This document shows, piece after piece, positions 43,349 to 55,096 of a stretch of 64,000 nt of DNA (within the stretch, counting starts at the first letter, position 1; every line of letters begins with the position of its first letter). The stretch lies in NCBI RefSeq assembly GCF_001634285.1, contig NZ_CP015438.1, positions 1,252,001 to 1,316,000 of the forward strand. The letters run 5' to 3'. The notes beneath the pieces are model-generated. The model saw only the letters and a list, made by a program, of their open reading frames with translations, had not been told where the DNA came from and searched no databases. Source of the stretch: Anoxybacillus amylolyticus. Its GTDB lineage: Bacteria; Bacillota; Bacilli; Bacillales; Anoxybacillaceae. The position numbers and the translations under genes are program-made.

Positions 43349-43376
43349 ATTGTACTCATTTCTTGACGAAAGTAAA
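43349..43376 (-). promoter_or_regulatory. Promoter of the 23-residue peptide gene
   Basis: On the minus strand: TTTACT (43371-43376), 16 bp, TACAAT (43349-43354). The transcript would start near 43342, close to the ribosome binding site. Confidence 0.55.
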
Positions 43377-43444
43377 TGTTCTTGTCTTTAGTATATGAAT
43401 ATAAGGCCATGCTTTTCATGGAGAAAGCTGGAATTCTGTTTTAT

Positions 43445-43450
43445 TTGACA
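43445..43450 (+). promoter_or_regulatory. -35 box upstream of ykrA
   Basis: Consensus TTGACA, with a weak TAACGT 17 bp downstream and the ykrA start 63 bp away. The stretch from 43380 to 43440 holds only the small hairpin CCATG...CATGG. Confidence 0.4.
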
Positions 43451-43513
43451 CCGTTTCTTTTTTCCATTAACGTAATGATGAGGAAATGATTTTTTTATGA
43501 CAGGTGAGAAAAC

Positions 43514-44290
43514 ATGGGGAAAAAAATTGTGTTTTTTGACATCGATGGAACGTTGCTTGACGAGAACAAAGAGTTGCCGTCATCGACTGTCCAAGCGGTG
43601 CAAGTGCTAAAAGAAGCAGGTGTGTATGTGGCAATCGCCACAGGAAGGGCGCCGTTTATGTTTTCTGATTTACGAAAGAAGTTAGGGATTGATTCGTTTG
43701 TTAGTTTTAACGGTCAGTACGTCGTTTCCGAAGGGAACGTCATTTATAAAAACCCGCTCGAGCGCCATAAACTCCATGAATTGAAAGAAGAAGCCCATGA
43801 AAATGGGCATCCACTTGTTTTTATGGACGAAAAAACGATGCGGGCGAGTGTGGAAAATCATCCATATATTCATGAAAGTATGGGCAGTTTAAAGTTCTCC
43901 CATCCATCACTTGATGCCGCTTATTACGAAAATCGTGATATTTATCAGGCGCTATTGTTTTGCAAGCCGGAAGAAGAATATGCATATGTGCTAGCTTATC
44001 CGGAGTTTCGTTTCGTGCGTTGGCATAGCGTTTCCACGGATGTTCTACCAGTTGGCGGTTCAAAGGCGGAAGGAATCCGCAAACTAATTGAACGAATCGG
44101 CATCAAAAAAGAAGACGTATACGCCTTTGGCGATGGATTAAACGATATGGAAATGTTGCGGTTTGTCGGCACAGGGGTGGCGATGGGCAATGCAAATGAG
44201 GAAGTGAAACAAATAGCTGATTTCGTCACAAAGCGCGTCGAGGAAGATGGAATTTTATACGGGCTAAAACAGTTAGAGCTAATCAAGTAA
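43514..44290 (+). CDS. ykrA: Cof-type HAD hydrolase YkrA
   Basis: A 258-residue HAD phosphatase with a C2 cap: FFDIDGTLLDE (nucleophile Asp), ATGRAPF, and AFGDGLNDMEMLRFVG with the metal aspartates. Substrate is probably a small sugar phosphate or cofactor phosphate. GGTGAG precedes ATG 43514. Same relative place as B. subtilis ykrA. Confidence 0.88.
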   Translation: MGKKIVFFDIDGTLLDENKELPSSTVQAVQVLKEAGVYVAIATGRAPFMFSDLRKKLGIDSFVSFNGQYVVSEGNVIYKNPLERHKLHELKEEAHENGHPLVFMDEKTMRASVENHPYIHESMGSLKFSHPSLDAAYYENRDIYQALLFCKPEEEYAYVLAYPEFRFVRWHSVSTDVLPVGGSKAEGIRKLIERIGIKKEDVYAFGDGLNDMEMLRFVGTGVAMGNANEEVKQIADFVTKRVEEDGILYGLKQLELIK

Positions 44291-44316
44291 AGAAGGGCAC
44301 ACTTGCCCTTCTTTCT
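44290..44316. terminator. Convergent terminator ykrA / def
   Basis: AAGAAGGGCA-CAC-TTGCCCTTCTT with T-rich flank TCTCTC; stem of about 10 bp. Confidence 0.8.
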
Positions 44317-44317
44317 C

Positions 44318-44872
44318 TCAACGTTCGATAGGGATAGCGTTTTCTGGAACTTTAAACGGATCTTCTTGGTCAATACGGTCATAAAACATAATGCCGTTTA
44401 AATGGTCAATCTCATGTTGGAAAACGATAGCAGGAAGTCCTTTTAAACGTAACGTAACCACTTTGCCTTCAAGCGTCGTGCCTGTTACGGTAACGCGAGC
44501 GTAGCGCGGAACGTAGCCAGGGACGTCGCGGTCAACGGACAAGCATCCTTCTCCGCTTGTTAAATAACACAATTGCACGGAATGACTTACAATTTTTGGA
44601 TTGAATAATGCGTAACTATATAGCGTCCCTTTTTCATCTCGCACGTGAACAGCAATCATTCGCTTTGACACATTAATTTGCGGTGCAGCTAATCCGATGC
44701 CAGGACGAAGTCCGTACTTTGTTGCTAATTCTGGGTCTTGGCTCATTTTTACATATTCTAACAGACTTCGCAAAATCGCTTCATCTTCGGCAGATGCAGG
44801 AAGCGAAACTGGTTCTGCTACTTTGCGCAACGTTGGATGACCTTCTTTAATAATGTTTTTCATTGTAATCAT
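44318..44872 (-). CDS. def: Peptide deformylase (DefB/YkrB type)
   Basis: A 184-residue deformylase with all three motifs: GIGLAAPQ, EGCLSV and QHEIDHLNG; the Cys and two His bind the metal. It is the longer Gram-positive type 2 form with insertions (TKYGLRPGIG). It removes formyl groups from nascent proteins. GAGGAG stands 8-9 nt before ATG 44872, giving the same length as B. subtilis YkrB. Confidence 0.93.
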   Translation of the reverse strand: MITMKNIIKEGHPTLRKVAEPVSLPASAEDEAILRSLLEYVKMSQDPELATKYGLRPGIGLAAPQINVSKRMIAVHVRDEKGTLYSYALFNPKIVSHSVQLCYLTSGEGCLSVDRDVPGYVPRYARVTVTGTTLEGKVVTLRLKGLPAIVFQHEIDHLNGIMFYDRIDQEDPFKVPENAIPIER

Positions 44873-44918
44873 CACATTTCACTCCTCGTATCAAAGTTAA
44901 CGAAAGAAGGGACACGTA

Positions 44919-45542
44919 TTGAACGTAGGAAAATGTTTATTCGTATTCATCGTTATTTTACTACAAGCGTGCACAACACCTGAACAACAAATCACTCGTT
45001 TATTTGAAGAGCTTGGGAAATACGAAACAAACATAAGTGAACATGAAAACCAACTTGTTCGTCTCGAAAAGAATCAAACAGCCCTCTACAACGATATCAT
45101 GACGCTTGGGATGAAACAAGTAGACGATATAGCAAAATTAGCGGATGAAGCAGAAGCCCTTATCTACCAAAGAGAAAAACAGCTCGAAGCAGAATACGAG
45201 AGCATTAAAAAAGCTACCAAACAGATGGAAATGATCAACAGATATACTTCGGACATTCACGATGAAACGTTAAAACAACGGTTGCACCAGCTCATCCAAA
45301 CGGGAGAAAAACGGTATGCTTCTTATGAAAAACTATACGATCATTATCATACGGCATTAACTGCCGAAAAAAAACTATGCCGCCTCTTCAAGCAGCCAGA
45401 TGTCACGTTAGCCGATTTGCAAGCACAAATCGGTGAAGTGAATGATGCGTATAAAAAATTGTTTTCGGCAAACGAGCAATTCAACGAATATACGCAGCGG
45501 TACAATCGAGAAAAAAAGCAACTATACAAAATTTTACCATAG
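44919..45542 (+). CDS. ykyA: YkyA-family lipoprotein
   Basis: A 207-residue lipoprotein. The TTG start at 44919 has AAGAAGGGA 6 nt before it; the signal peptide CLFVFIVILLQACTT has the lipobox LQAC. The mature part is helical, with heptad-like coiled coils (EHENQLVRLEKNQTALYNDI and later), as in the putative cell-wall-binding lipoprotein YkyA. Function unknown. Divergent from def, upstream of pdhA as in B. subtilis. Confidence 0.85.
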   Translation: MNVGKCLFVFIVILLQACTTPEQQITRLFEELGKYETNISEHENQLVRLEKNQTALYNDIMTLGMKQVDDIAKLADEAEALIYQREKQLEAEYESIKKATKQMEMINRYTSDIHDETLKQRLHQLIQTGEKRYASYEKLYDHYHTALTAEKKLCRLFKQPDVTLADLQAQIGEVNDAYKKLFSANEQFNEYTQRYNREKKQLYKILP

Positions 45543-47014
<1,472 letters not shown>

Positions 47015-47016
47015 GC

Positions 47017-47994
47017 ATGGCGCAAATGACAATGATTCAAGCGATCACGGATGCGTTGCGCATCGAAATGAAAAACGATCCGAACGTATTAGTGTTTGGG
47101 GAAGACGTTGGGGTAAACGGCGGCGTGTTCCGTGCAACAGAAGGGCTACAAGCGGAGTTTGGTGAAGAGCGCGTATTTGATACCCCGCTTGCAGAATCAG
47201 GGATCGGTGGTTTAGCAATCGGTCTTGCGCTCCAAGGATTCCGCCCTGTTCCAGAAATTCAGTTTTTTGGGTTCGTATATGAAGTGATGGATTCCATCTC
47301 TGGTCAAATGGCACGCATGCGCTATCGTTCCGGCGGGCGCTTCCATGCACCGATTACGATTCGTTCTCCGTTTGGTGGGGGCGTGCATACGCCAGAATTG
47401 CATGCGGATAGCTTAGAAGGGCTTGTTGCGCAACAGCCTGGATTAAAAGTAGTCATTCCTTCGACGCCATATGATGCAAAAGGGTTACTTATTTCTGCTA
47501 TCCGCGATAACGACCCGGTCATCTTTTTAGAACATATGAAGCTGTACCGTTCGTTCCGTCAAGAAGTGCCGGAAGGAGAATATACGATCCCAATCGGTAA
47601 AGCAGATATTAAGCGTGAAGGAAAAGATGTGTCAATCATTACGTACGGAGCGATGGTGCACGAATCATTGAAAGCGGCAGCGGAACTTGAAAAAGAAGGC
47701 ATCTCCGCAGAAGTCGTTGACTTGCGTACTGTGCAACCGTTAGACATTGAAACGATTATCGCCTCTGTTGAGAAAACAGGTCGCGCCATTGTTGTGCAAG
47801 AAGCGCAAAAACAAGCAGGTATTGCAGCAAATGTCGTCGCAGAAATTAATGAACGGGCGATTCTTAGCCTTGAGGCGCCAGTGTTGCGTGTTGCTGCTCC
47901 AGATACAGTATATCCGTTCTCGCAAGCAGAGCCAGTATGGTTGCCAAACTTTAAAGATGTAATCGAAACAGCGAAAAAAGTGATGAGTTTCTAA
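47017..47994 (+). CDS. pdhB: Pyruvate dehydrogenase E1 component, beta subunit
   Basis: A 325-residue transketolase-type subunit: [15 protein letters not shown] at the N-terminus, [15 protein letters not shown], and [21 protein letters not shown]. It forms the alpha2-beta2 E1 with PdhA. AAGGAG precedes ATG 47017, 2 bp after the pdhA stop. Confidence 0.95.
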   Translation: MAQMTMIQAITDALRIEMKNDPNVLVFGEDVGVNGGVFRATEGLQAEFGEERVFDTPLAESGIGGLAIGLALQGFRPVPEIQFFGFVYEVMDSISGQMARMRYRSGGRFHAPITIRSPFGGGVHTPELHADSLEGLVAQQPGLKVVIPSTPYDAKGLLISAIRDNDPVIFLEHMKLYRSFRQEVPEGEYTIPIGKADIKREGKDVSIITYGAMVHESLKAAAELEKEGISAEVVDLRTVQPLDIETIIASVEKTGRAIVVQEAQKQAGIAANVVAEINERAILSLEAPVLRVAAPDTVYPFSQAEPVWLPNFKDVIETAKKVMSF

Positions 47995-48071
47995 CTAGTG
48001 TGTTTGTTGTCTAATGAAGAGTGCTGATTAGGCAGTCGGCATTACTATATTCATCGTTTTTTCCTGCTGTC

Positions 48072-48158
48072 GTCGGCAAACGAACCGTTTGCCGACTCGA
48101 ATAAAAAATCAACACAAATGAGCGTCTAAAAGCAGGAAGGAGGAAGCTTACTTCCTCC
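48072..48158 (+). promoter_or_regulatory. Two hairpins between pdhB and pdhC
   Basis: GTCGGCAAACG-AAC-CGTTTGCCGAC (48072-48096) is a perfect 11-bp stem; GGAGGAAG-CTTA-CTTCCTCC (48139-48158) is a perfect 8-bp stem hiding an AGGAGG-like sequence ahead of the true ribosome binding site. Neither has a T-tail. The 198-bp gap probably controls the E1/E2 ratio by RNA stability or cutting. Confidence 0.55.
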
Positions 48159-48171
48159 TCCGTATTTGTGA

Positions 48172-49488
<1,317 letters not shown>

Positions 49489-49493
49489 TAATT

Positions 49494-50903
49494 ATGGTAG
49501 TGGGCGATTTTGCAATTGAAACAGAAACTCTTGTCGTTGGAGCCGGCCCTGGCGGCTATGTGGCAGCAATTCGTGCCGCTCAGTTAGGGCAAAAGGTGAC
49601 GATTGTCGAAAAAGGCAACCTCGGGGGCGTATGCTTAAACGTTGGCTGCATCCCATCGAAAGCGTTAATTTCGGCAGGACACCGCTACGAAATGGCAATC
49701 CATTCCGAAGACATGGGCATTAAAGCGGAAAACGTAACGGTGGACTTTACGAAGGTGCAAGAGTGGAAAGCGAGCGTTGTAAAAAAATTAACTGGAGGCG
49801 TCGAAGGATTATTAAAAGGAAATAAAGTGGAAATTGTTCGCGGCGAGGCATATTTTGTCGATGCAAATACAGTGCGCGTCATGACAGAAACAAGTGCACA
49901 AACGTACAAATTCAAAAACGCCATCATCGCGACTGGTTCCCGCCCAATCGAACTTCCTGCATTTAAGTTCTCAAAGCGTATTCTTGATTCAACTGGCGCA
50001 TTAAACTTACCGGAAATCCCGAAATCGCTTGTTGTCATCGGCGGGGGGTATATTGGAACAGAATTAGGGACAGCGTATGCGAACTTTGGGACGAAAGTGA
50101 CAATTCTTGAAGGTGCAGATGAAATTTTATCTGGTTTTGAAAAGCAAATGAGCGCGGTCGTGAAGCGCCGCTTAAAGAAAAAAGGTGTCGAAGTGTTTAC
50201 AAACGCCCTTGCCAAAGGTGTCGAAGAGCGAGAAGATGGCGTAACGGTAACGTTTGAAGTACAAGGGGAAACGAAAACAGTTGATGCACAATACGTGCTT
50301 GTCACCGTTGGACGCCGCCCGAATACAGATGAGTTAGGGCTTGAACAAATTGGCGTGAAAATGACAGAACGCGGGCTTATCGAAATTGATAAGCAATGCC
50401 GTACGAGCGTGCCGAACATTTATGCGATCGGTGATATCGTTCCAGGACCACCGCTTGCCCATAAAGCATCGTATGAAGGGAAAATCGCGGCAGAAGCAAT
50501 TTCAGGTCATCCGTCGGAGATGGATTATTTAGCCATTCCAGCAGTTGTGTTCTCAGACCCTGAATGTGCATCGGTCGGTTATTTTGAAAAACAAGCGAAA
50601 GAGGAAGGCATTGAAGTCACAACAGCAAAATTCCCGTTTGCGGCAAACGGCCGCGCATTGGCGCTCAACGATGCGGAAGGCTTTATGAAGCTCGTCGTAC
50701 GCAAAGACGATGGTGTTATTATCGGGGCACAAATCGTCGGTCCAAATGCATCGGATATGATTGCAGAACTTGGACTTGCGATTGAAGCAGGTATGACAGC
50801 AGAAGATATTGCGATGACGATTCATGCGCATCCGACGTTAGGCGAAATCGCCATGGAAGCAGCAGAAGTCGTTCTTGGCAGCCCAATTCATATCATTAAA
50901 TAA
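49494..50903 (+). CDS. pdhD: Dihydrolipoamide dehydrogenase (PDH E3)
   Basis: A 469-residue flavoprotein: [18 protein letters not shown] for FAD, the redox pair [13 protein letters not shown], a second Rossmann motif [12 protein letters not shown] for NAD, and the C-terminal HAHPTLGE with the catalytic His-Glu. It reoxidises lipoyl groups and makes NADH. It starts 5 bp after pdhC. Confidence 0.95.
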   Translation: MVVGDFAIETETLVVGAGPGGYVAAIRAAQLGQKVTIVEKGNLGGVCLNVGCIPSKALISAGHRYEMAIHSEDMGIKAENVTVDFTKVQEWKASVVKKLTGGVEGLLKGNKVEIVRGEAYFVDANTVRVMTETSAQTYKFKNAIIATGSRPIELPAFKFSKRILDSTGALNLPEIPKSLVVIGGGYIGTELGTAYANFGTKVTILEGADEILSGFEKQMSAVVKRRLKKKGVEVFTNALAKGVEEREDGVTVTFEVQGETKTVDAQYVLVTVGRRPNTDELGLEQIGVKMTERGLIEIDKQCRTSVPNIYAIGDIVPGPPLAHKASYEGKIAAEAISGHPSEMDYLAIPAVVFSDPECASVGYFEKQAKEEGIEVTTAKFPFAANGRALALNDAEGFMKLVVRKDDGVIIGAQIVGPNASDMIAELGLAIEAGMTAEDIAMTIHAHPTLGEIAMEAAEVVLGSPIHIIK

Positions 50904-50910
50904 AAGAAAA

Positions 50911-50936
50911 AGGACATCCGGTGGATGTCCTTTTTT
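50911..50936 (+). terminator. Terminator of the pdh operon
   Basis: AGGACATCC-GGT-GGATGTCCT followed by TTTTTT. Confidence 0.9.
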
Positions 50937-50997
50937 ATGACTATTTTCTCTCGTAAAGTCATATTGTTATGGTAAAAAGGAAAAAAGGGGATTCCCA

Positions 50998-51237
50998 ATG
51001 AAAGCGTACGTCGTTTTTTTGCTACAAATGATGATTTGGAGTAGTTTTTCACTCGTCGAATGGCTTTCCGGTCGTGACCGCCCGCTATTTCGTGGGATGT
51101 TGCTTGGCATGTTTTTATATTTGGCGTTTTTGCTAGCGCGGAAAGTTGGCTTACGGACGAAAAGAGCACTATTGACAACATGCCTTACAGCAATTATATA
51201 TTTTAGTTGCCAACGTTTTGTTTGGGAGTTCATATAA
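50998..51237 (+). CDS. Small hydrophobic membrane protein
   Basis: A 79-residue protein with about three hydrophobic stretches (AYVVFLLQMMIWSSFSLVEWL, GMLLGMFLYLAFLLA, TCLTAIIYFSC) separated by basic loops. No family recognised. AAGGGG stands 8 nt before ATG 50998, and terminators lie on both sides, so it is a unit of its own. Confidence 0.65.
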   Translation: MKAYVVFLLQMMIWSSFSLVEWLSGRDRPLFRGMLLGMFLYLAFLLARKVGLRTKRALLTTCLTAIIYFSCQRFVWEFI

Positions 51238-51263
51238 AAAACGATAGCCTCAGGCTATCGTTT
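51238..51263. terminator. Convergent terminator behind the small membrane protein
   Basis: AAACGATAGCC-TCA-GGCTATCGTTT, an 11-bp perfect stem with A/T flanks; it also contains the stop of the minus-strand DUF1885 gene. Confidence 0.85.
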
Positions 51264-51668
51264 ATAATAATACATAATTCTGCCGTTAAATAAATGCAAT
51301 TCCCCTTCTAATTGTTTTGCGAGAAATTTGCAAAATTCGTTCGCTTTTCCTTTGTCTCCATGTGTGGCGTTAGTTGGAAGCGTTACTTGAATAAATGACG
51401 TTTCGTCTTTTTCTGTTTTTTCTTGACCGACACCAATAATAATCGAATGATAACGGTCATTCGTTCCTTTTAAATAAAACCATTGTTCGTTTCCGTCTGC
51501 CGCTACGATTTGATAAGGAAACGAGGCATTTTCAAATCCCCACCCGAGCTGTTCGCCTGTTTTTTTCATCAGTTGTTGGTATGTGTGAAACAGTTCTTTT
51601 ACTTCTTCAAGTGTAATCGTTTTCTTTTTTGATGCTGGTACAAGCTTTATGTATGCGTGTGTGGACAT
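51255..51668 (-). CDS. DUF1885 family protein
   Basis: A 137-residue soluble protein beginning MSTHAYIKLVPASKKKTITLEEVKELFHTYQQL. I associate this with the DUF1885 family, for which a Geobacillus structure exists but no function. GGGGGTGA stands 6 nt before ATG 51668; the frame opens five codons earlier with TTG. Confidence 0.7.
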   Translation of the reverse strand: MSTHAYIKLVPASKKKTITLEEVKELFHTYQQLMKKTGEQLGWGFENASFPYQIVAADGNEQWFYLKGTNDRYHSIIIGVGQEKTEKDETSFIQVTLPTNATHGDKGKANEFCKFLAKQLEGELHLFNGRIMYYYKR

Positions 51669-51776
51669 TTTGATCACCCCCAACGCTATTGTAACATTAT
51701 TGCAATGTTTTTGCTATTGATCCAAAAAGAAATTTGAATTATAATAAAATTCAGTATATTTAAAGGGGGGGAGTTT

Positions 51777-52079
51777 ATGAATTTGTTTGAAAAGTTGTAT
51801 GATGAATACGAAAAAGTGAAAGTGCGGTTCGTTGGCTTTACGACAAAAGATACGCGGTATGATTTTGGGATTGTTTATACGAATATGTTCTTTGGCAAGC
51901 CGCTCGTCATCTGTATGCAAACAGGCCGCTCGACTCTCCTCGATCCAAAAGACGTTGAAAACCATGAGTATTTGCAGCGAATTTTCCGAATTGATACAGC
52001 TGAGCAGGCAGCGGATTTAGCGGAGTTTTTCTCCGATGTTCTTCCAGCGACGGCGTTGTATCCAGAATACGATTATTAA
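51777..52079 (+). CDS. DUF3055 family protein
   Basis: A 100-residue protein: FEKLYDEYEKVKVRFVGFTTKDTRYDFGIVYTNMFFGKPLV and an acidic C-terminus. Belongs, from memory, to the DUF3055 (SAV0927-like) family of Firmicutes; function unknown. AAAGGGGGGGAG precedes ATG 51777. Ends in a strong terminator. Confidence 0.75.
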   Translation: MNLFEKLYDEYEKVKVRFVGFTTKDTRYDFGIVYTNMFFGKPLVICMQTGRSTLLDPKDVENHEYLQRIFRIDTAEQAADLAEFFSDVLPATALYPEYDY

Positions 52080-52086
52080 TGAATGA

Positions 52087-52115
52087 CAAAAAACGGGCAT
52101 AATGCCCGTTTTTTG
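52087..52115 (+). terminator. Terminator of the DUF3055 gene
   Basis: AAACGGGCAT-A-ATGCCCGTTT with A-tract before and TTTTTT after. Confidence 0.85.
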
Positions 52116-52132
52116 TCGACTTTTTATTTAAA

Positions 52133-52143
52133 TGTGACATACA
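52133..52143 (+). promoter_or_regulatory. CcpN-type operator 1 upstream of SR1
   Basis: TGTGACATACA fits the consensus TRTGHYATAYW that I recall for the gluconeogenesis repressor CcpN at every position. It lies just upstream of the -35 box of SR1. In B. subtilis SR1 is repressed by CcpN under glycolytic conditions. Confidence 0.65.
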
Positions 52144-52152
52144 AATCGGCGA

Positions 52153-52181
52153 TTGACAACTTAAATATGATATATTATTAT
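52153..52181 (+). promoter_or_regulatory. SR1 promoter
   Basis: Consensus TTGACA (52153-52158), 17 bp, TATTAT (52176-52181). A strong sigma-A promoter with a transcript start near 52188. Confidence 0.85.
52166..52176 (+). promoter_or_regulatory. CcpN-type operator 2 within the SR1 promoter
   Basis: TATGATATATT also fits TRTGHYATAYW at every position and lies between the -35 and -10 boxes. Two boxes with about three helical turns between them suggest cooperative binding. Confidence 0.6.
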
Positions 52182-52187
52182 TAAATT

Positions 52188-52425
52188 AGCCAATCATTAA
52201 ATCATCATAAAGGGGTTATGGGGATGGGCACAATCGTTTGTCAAACATGTAATTCAACAATCGGGCATTTTGAAGACGAGAAAGTTACAACGCTTTACGG
52301 AAAATGTACACAATGTGATCATGAAGAAGTAGACGAACAAGAGTAATACGGTTTTTAAACAATGGGGGAAAGGTTTCAATAGAATGAAAGCGCATGCAGA
52401 ACGGGAGAGGCATGTGCTTTTTTTT
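52188..52425 (+). ncRNA. Dual-function small RNA SR1
   Basis: A predicted transcript of about 238 nt from the strong promoter at 52153-52181 to the terminator AAGCGCATGC / GCATGTGCTT plus eight T (52388-52425). It encodes the SR1P peptide and lies between pdhD and speA, exactly where B. subtilis has SR1. There the RNA base-pairs with ahrC mRNA (arginine catabolism activator) and the peptide binds GapA. The base-pairing part cannot be verified from this window. Confidence 0.82.
52224..52346 (+). CDS. sr1P: SR1P peptide, GapA-binding small protein
   Basis: A 40-residue peptide: MGTIVCQTCNSTIGHFEDEK then VTTLYGKCTQCDHEEVDEQE. The cysteine pairs CQTC and CTQC and the block HFEDEKVTTLYG are the SR1P hallmarks. 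In B. subtilis SR1P binds glyceraldehyde-3-phosphate dehydrogenase A, stabilises the gapA operon mRNA and promotes GapA-RNase J1 contact; rnjA is also in this window. AAAGGGG with ATGGGG ahead serves as ribosome binding site. Too short for most gene callers. Confidence 0.88.
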   Translation: MGTIVCQTCNSTIGHFEDEKVTTLYGKCTQCDHEEVDEQE

Positions 52426-52432
52426 GCATAAA

Positions 52433-52456
52433 AACAGGGTGCCTTGGCACCCTGTT
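52433..52456 (-). terminator. Terminator of speA
   Basis: AACAGGGTGCC-TT-GGCACCCTGTT, 11-bp perfect stem. On the minus strand it is followed by TTTATGC; the speA stop codon touches the stem. Confidence 0.85.
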
Positions 52457-53927
52457 ACTTAATCGGTTTATGTTCTTTAATCACGCGCAATGTTTGAAGC
52501 GTATCGTCTTCCGGACCTTGTACCGGTAAGCCGACTTCGAGGTTTTTCTTAATGTACGCTAAATTTTCTTCCGTAATAATTTCACCAGGAATGAAAATAG
52601 GAATTCCAGGGGGATAAACCATCACAAATTCTGCAATAATTCGTCCGGCAGATTGCTCAAACGGCACGATTTCTGTTTCCGAATAAAACGCATCGCGCGG
52701 TGTTAACGCTAGTGCCGGAATGTCAGGAAGCAACACTTTCGGCTTTACACCGGCATCGGCTTGATGGCGATATTGCTCTGATAAATGGCGAAGCGCGTTG
52801 ACTAATATGTCTGTTTCCTTTTCCGTATCGCCTGGTGTAATAATACATAAAATGTTGTATAAATCGGACAACTCTACTTCAATTTGGTACATTTCCCGAA
52901 GCCATTTTTCGACGTCGTACCCCGTTAATCCAAGTTCTTTTACGGAAATAATTAACTTTGTCGGGTCATAATTGTACGTTGCTTCCGTACCTAAAATTTC
53001 TTTACCAACGCAATACAAATGCGGAATTTCATTAATTTTCTCGCGCGTTTCTTCCGCTAGCTGAATTGCTTTTTCGGCAAGTGTTCTCCCTTCTGTCGCC
53101 AACCGTTTGCGAGCGACGTCAAGGGATGCAAGCAATAAATATGACGTCGATGTCGTGGTTAACATGCTTAAAATGGCTTGGACGCGCTTCGCAGAGACAA
53201 GCCCTTCCCGTACATTTAAAATCGAGCTTTGCGTCATCGAGCCACCGAGTTTATGAACGCTTGTTGCTGCCATATCTGCTCCGGCTTGCATTGCTGAAAG
53301 CGGGAGATTCTCATGGAAATGAATGTGCACTCCGTGCGCTTCATCGACGAGGACAGGCACATGATAGGCATGAGCGATTTCCACAATTTTTTTCAAATCC
53401 CCAGCGATACCAAAGTACGTCGGGTTAATGACGAGCACTCCTTTGGCGTCAGGATGTTGCGTTAACGCTTTTTCGACTGCTTCTGGTGTAATGCCGTGTG
53501 AAATACCAAGCTCTTTGTCCACCTCTGGATGAATAAAAATGGGCGTAGCGCCAGAAAAAACAATCGCAGACATCACCGACTTATGGACGTTGCGCGGCAC
53601 GATAATTTTATCGCCAGGACCGGCGACAGACATCACCATCGTCATAATCGCCCCGCTTGTTCCTTGCACGGAAAAAAACGTATAGTCGGCGCCGAACGCT
53701 TCTGCGGCTAGTTCTTGCGCGCGTTTAATCATCCCTTTTGGTTGATGCAAATCATCTAAAGGACCGATGTTGATTAAATCAATGGCTAACGCATTTTCGC
53801 CGATGAATTCACGAAAATCTGGATCCATTCCTGCTCCTTTTTTATGGCCAGGAATGTGAAATTGAATCGGATTTTTTTTCATATGTTCTAACAGCCCAGT
53901 GAACAACGGTGTCTCAAACTGTGACAA
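52455..53927 (-). CDS. speA: Arginine decarboxylase SpeA
   Basis: A 490-residue PLP-dependent Orn/Lys/Arg decarboxylase of the aspartate aminotransferase fold. FHIPGHKKGAGMDPDFREF near the start, the PLP lysine in TSVHKLGGSMTQSSIL, and VMVYPPGIPIFIPGE in the C-terminal domain. It makes agmatine, the first step of polyamine synthesis in Bacillus. The start is TTG 53927 (sequence MSQFETPL), agreeing with B. subtilis. Convergent with SR1, divergent from the next gene. Confidence 0.92.
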   Translation of the reverse strand: MSQFETPLFTGLLEHMKKNPIQFHIPGHKKGAGMDPDFREFIGENALAIDLINIGPLDDLHQPKGMIKRAQELAAEAFGADYTFFSVQGTSGAIMTMVMSVAGPGDKIIVPRNVHKSVMSAIVFSGATPIFIHPEVDKELGISHGITPEAVEKALTQHPDAKGVLVINPTYFGIAGDLKKIVEIAHAYHVPVLVDEAHGVHIHFHENLPLSAMQAGADMAATSVHKLGGSMTQSSILNVREGLVSAKRVQAILSMLTTTSTSYLLLASLDVARKRLATEGRTLAEKAIQLAEETREKINEIPHLYCVGKEILGTEATYNYDPTKLIISVKELGLTGYDVEKWLREMYQIEVELSDLYNILCIITPGDTEKETDILVNALRHLSEQYRHQADAGVKPKVLLPDIPALALTPRDAFYSETEIVPFEQSAGRIIAEFVMVYPPGIPIFIPGEIITEENLAYIKKNLEVGLPVQGPEDDTLQTLRVIKEHKPIK

Positions 53928-54119
53928 TGCTCCCTCACACCTCTTTTTGCATAAAAATAAAACAAGTGCATTATAGCACTTATTTCACGGTTTGCAAAGA
54001 ATCATTTTTAAATTGTGTCTAGTCAATGTTTAATGGATAAAAAGTTTTCCGCTTCATGTGCAGGAAATGAAGCAAGTATTCTCGAAGCATATTATACTTA
54101 TACATAGGAGGTGTGACAA

Positions 54120-55079
54120 ATGGATTGGAAAACGAGAGTGACGGAGTTATTACAGATTAAATATCCCATTATTCAAGGGGGGCTTGCGTATTTAGCATAT
54201 GCAGAGCTAGCAGCAGCCGTTTCGAACGCAGGAGGATTAGGGCAAATTACCGCCATGTCGCTCCCGACACCGGAGGCGTTACGCGAAGAAATTCGAAAAG
54301 TGCGCGAGAAAACCGACCGACCGTTCGGCGTGAACTTTGCTATCGGACAACACGGACGGCCGTTTTCACATATGCTTGAAGTGGCGATCGAGGAACAAGT
54401 GCCAGTCGTGTCCGTGACAGGCGGAAATCCTGCCCCGTTTTTTGAGCAGTTAAAAGGAGTAGACGTAAAGAAACTGGTGCTTGTAGCTGCTGTTCGCCAA
54501 GCGGTAAAAGCGGAAGAACTAGGGGCAGATGCCGTGATGGTTGTCGGGCAAGAAGGAGGAGGACATTTAGGAAAATACGATATTGGAACGTTTGTACTGA
54601 TTCCGAAAGTTGTTGATTCTGTATCGATTCCGGTGATTGCTTCTGGAGGGATTGGAGACGGAAGAGGGCTAATGGCGGCATTATCGCTTGGTGCGGAAGG
54701 CATCGAAATGGGCACACGCTTTATTGCAACGCAAGAATGTGTACATGCCCATCCGCTGTACAAAGAGTTGCTTGTAAAAGGTTCGGAAAACGATACCGTT
54801 GTTATTAAGAGGAGTTTAGGAGCACCAGGAAGGGCGATTGCGAACGAGTGGACGGAAAAAATTTTGCAAATAGAACAACAAGGTGGAACGTACGAACAAT
54901 TAAAAGAATACATTAGCGGGGAGGCGAACCGTCGTTTTATTTATGACGGGAAAACGAACGAAGGATTTGCGTGGGCCGGACAAGTGATGGGCTTAATTGA
55001 TGATGTACCGACTGTTGCAGAATTATTTGCTCGCATGATGAAAGAAGCCGAACAAATTCGCAAACGCTGGGCAAACTAA
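54120..55079 (+). CDS. Nitronate monooxygenase/2-nitropropane dioxygenase family flavoprotein
   Basis: A 319-residue FMN TIM-barrel of the NPD/FabK group: YPIIQGGLAYLAYAELAAAVSNAGGLGQI, GADAVMVVGQEGGGH and ASGGIGDGRGLMAALSLGAEGIEMGTRF, the FMN and phosphate segments. The catalytic His of nitronate monooxygenases could be the one in GQEGGGHLG. It might instead be an enoyl-ACP reductase II; the sequence alone does not decide. GGAGGTG precedes ATG 54120. The hairpin GCTTCAT...ATGAAGC lies upstream at 54052-54074. Confidence 0.8.
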   Translation: MDWKTRVTELLQIKYPIIQGGLAYLAYAELAAAVSNAGGLGQITAMSLPTPEALREEIRKVREKTDRPFGVNFAIGQHGRPFSHMLEVAIEEQVPVVSVTGGNPAPFFEQLKGVDVKKLVLVAAVRQAVKAEELGADAVMVVGQEGGGHLGKYDIGTFVLIPKVVDSVSIPVIASGGIGDGRGLMAALSLGAEGIEMGTRFIATQECVHAHPLYKELLVKGSENDTVVIKRSLGAPGRAIANEWTEKILQIEQQGGTYEQLKEYISGEANRRFIYDGKTNEGFAWAGQVMGLIDDVPTVAELFARMMKEAEQIRKRWAN

Positions 55080-55096
55080 TGGTGGAGGTGATGTAG

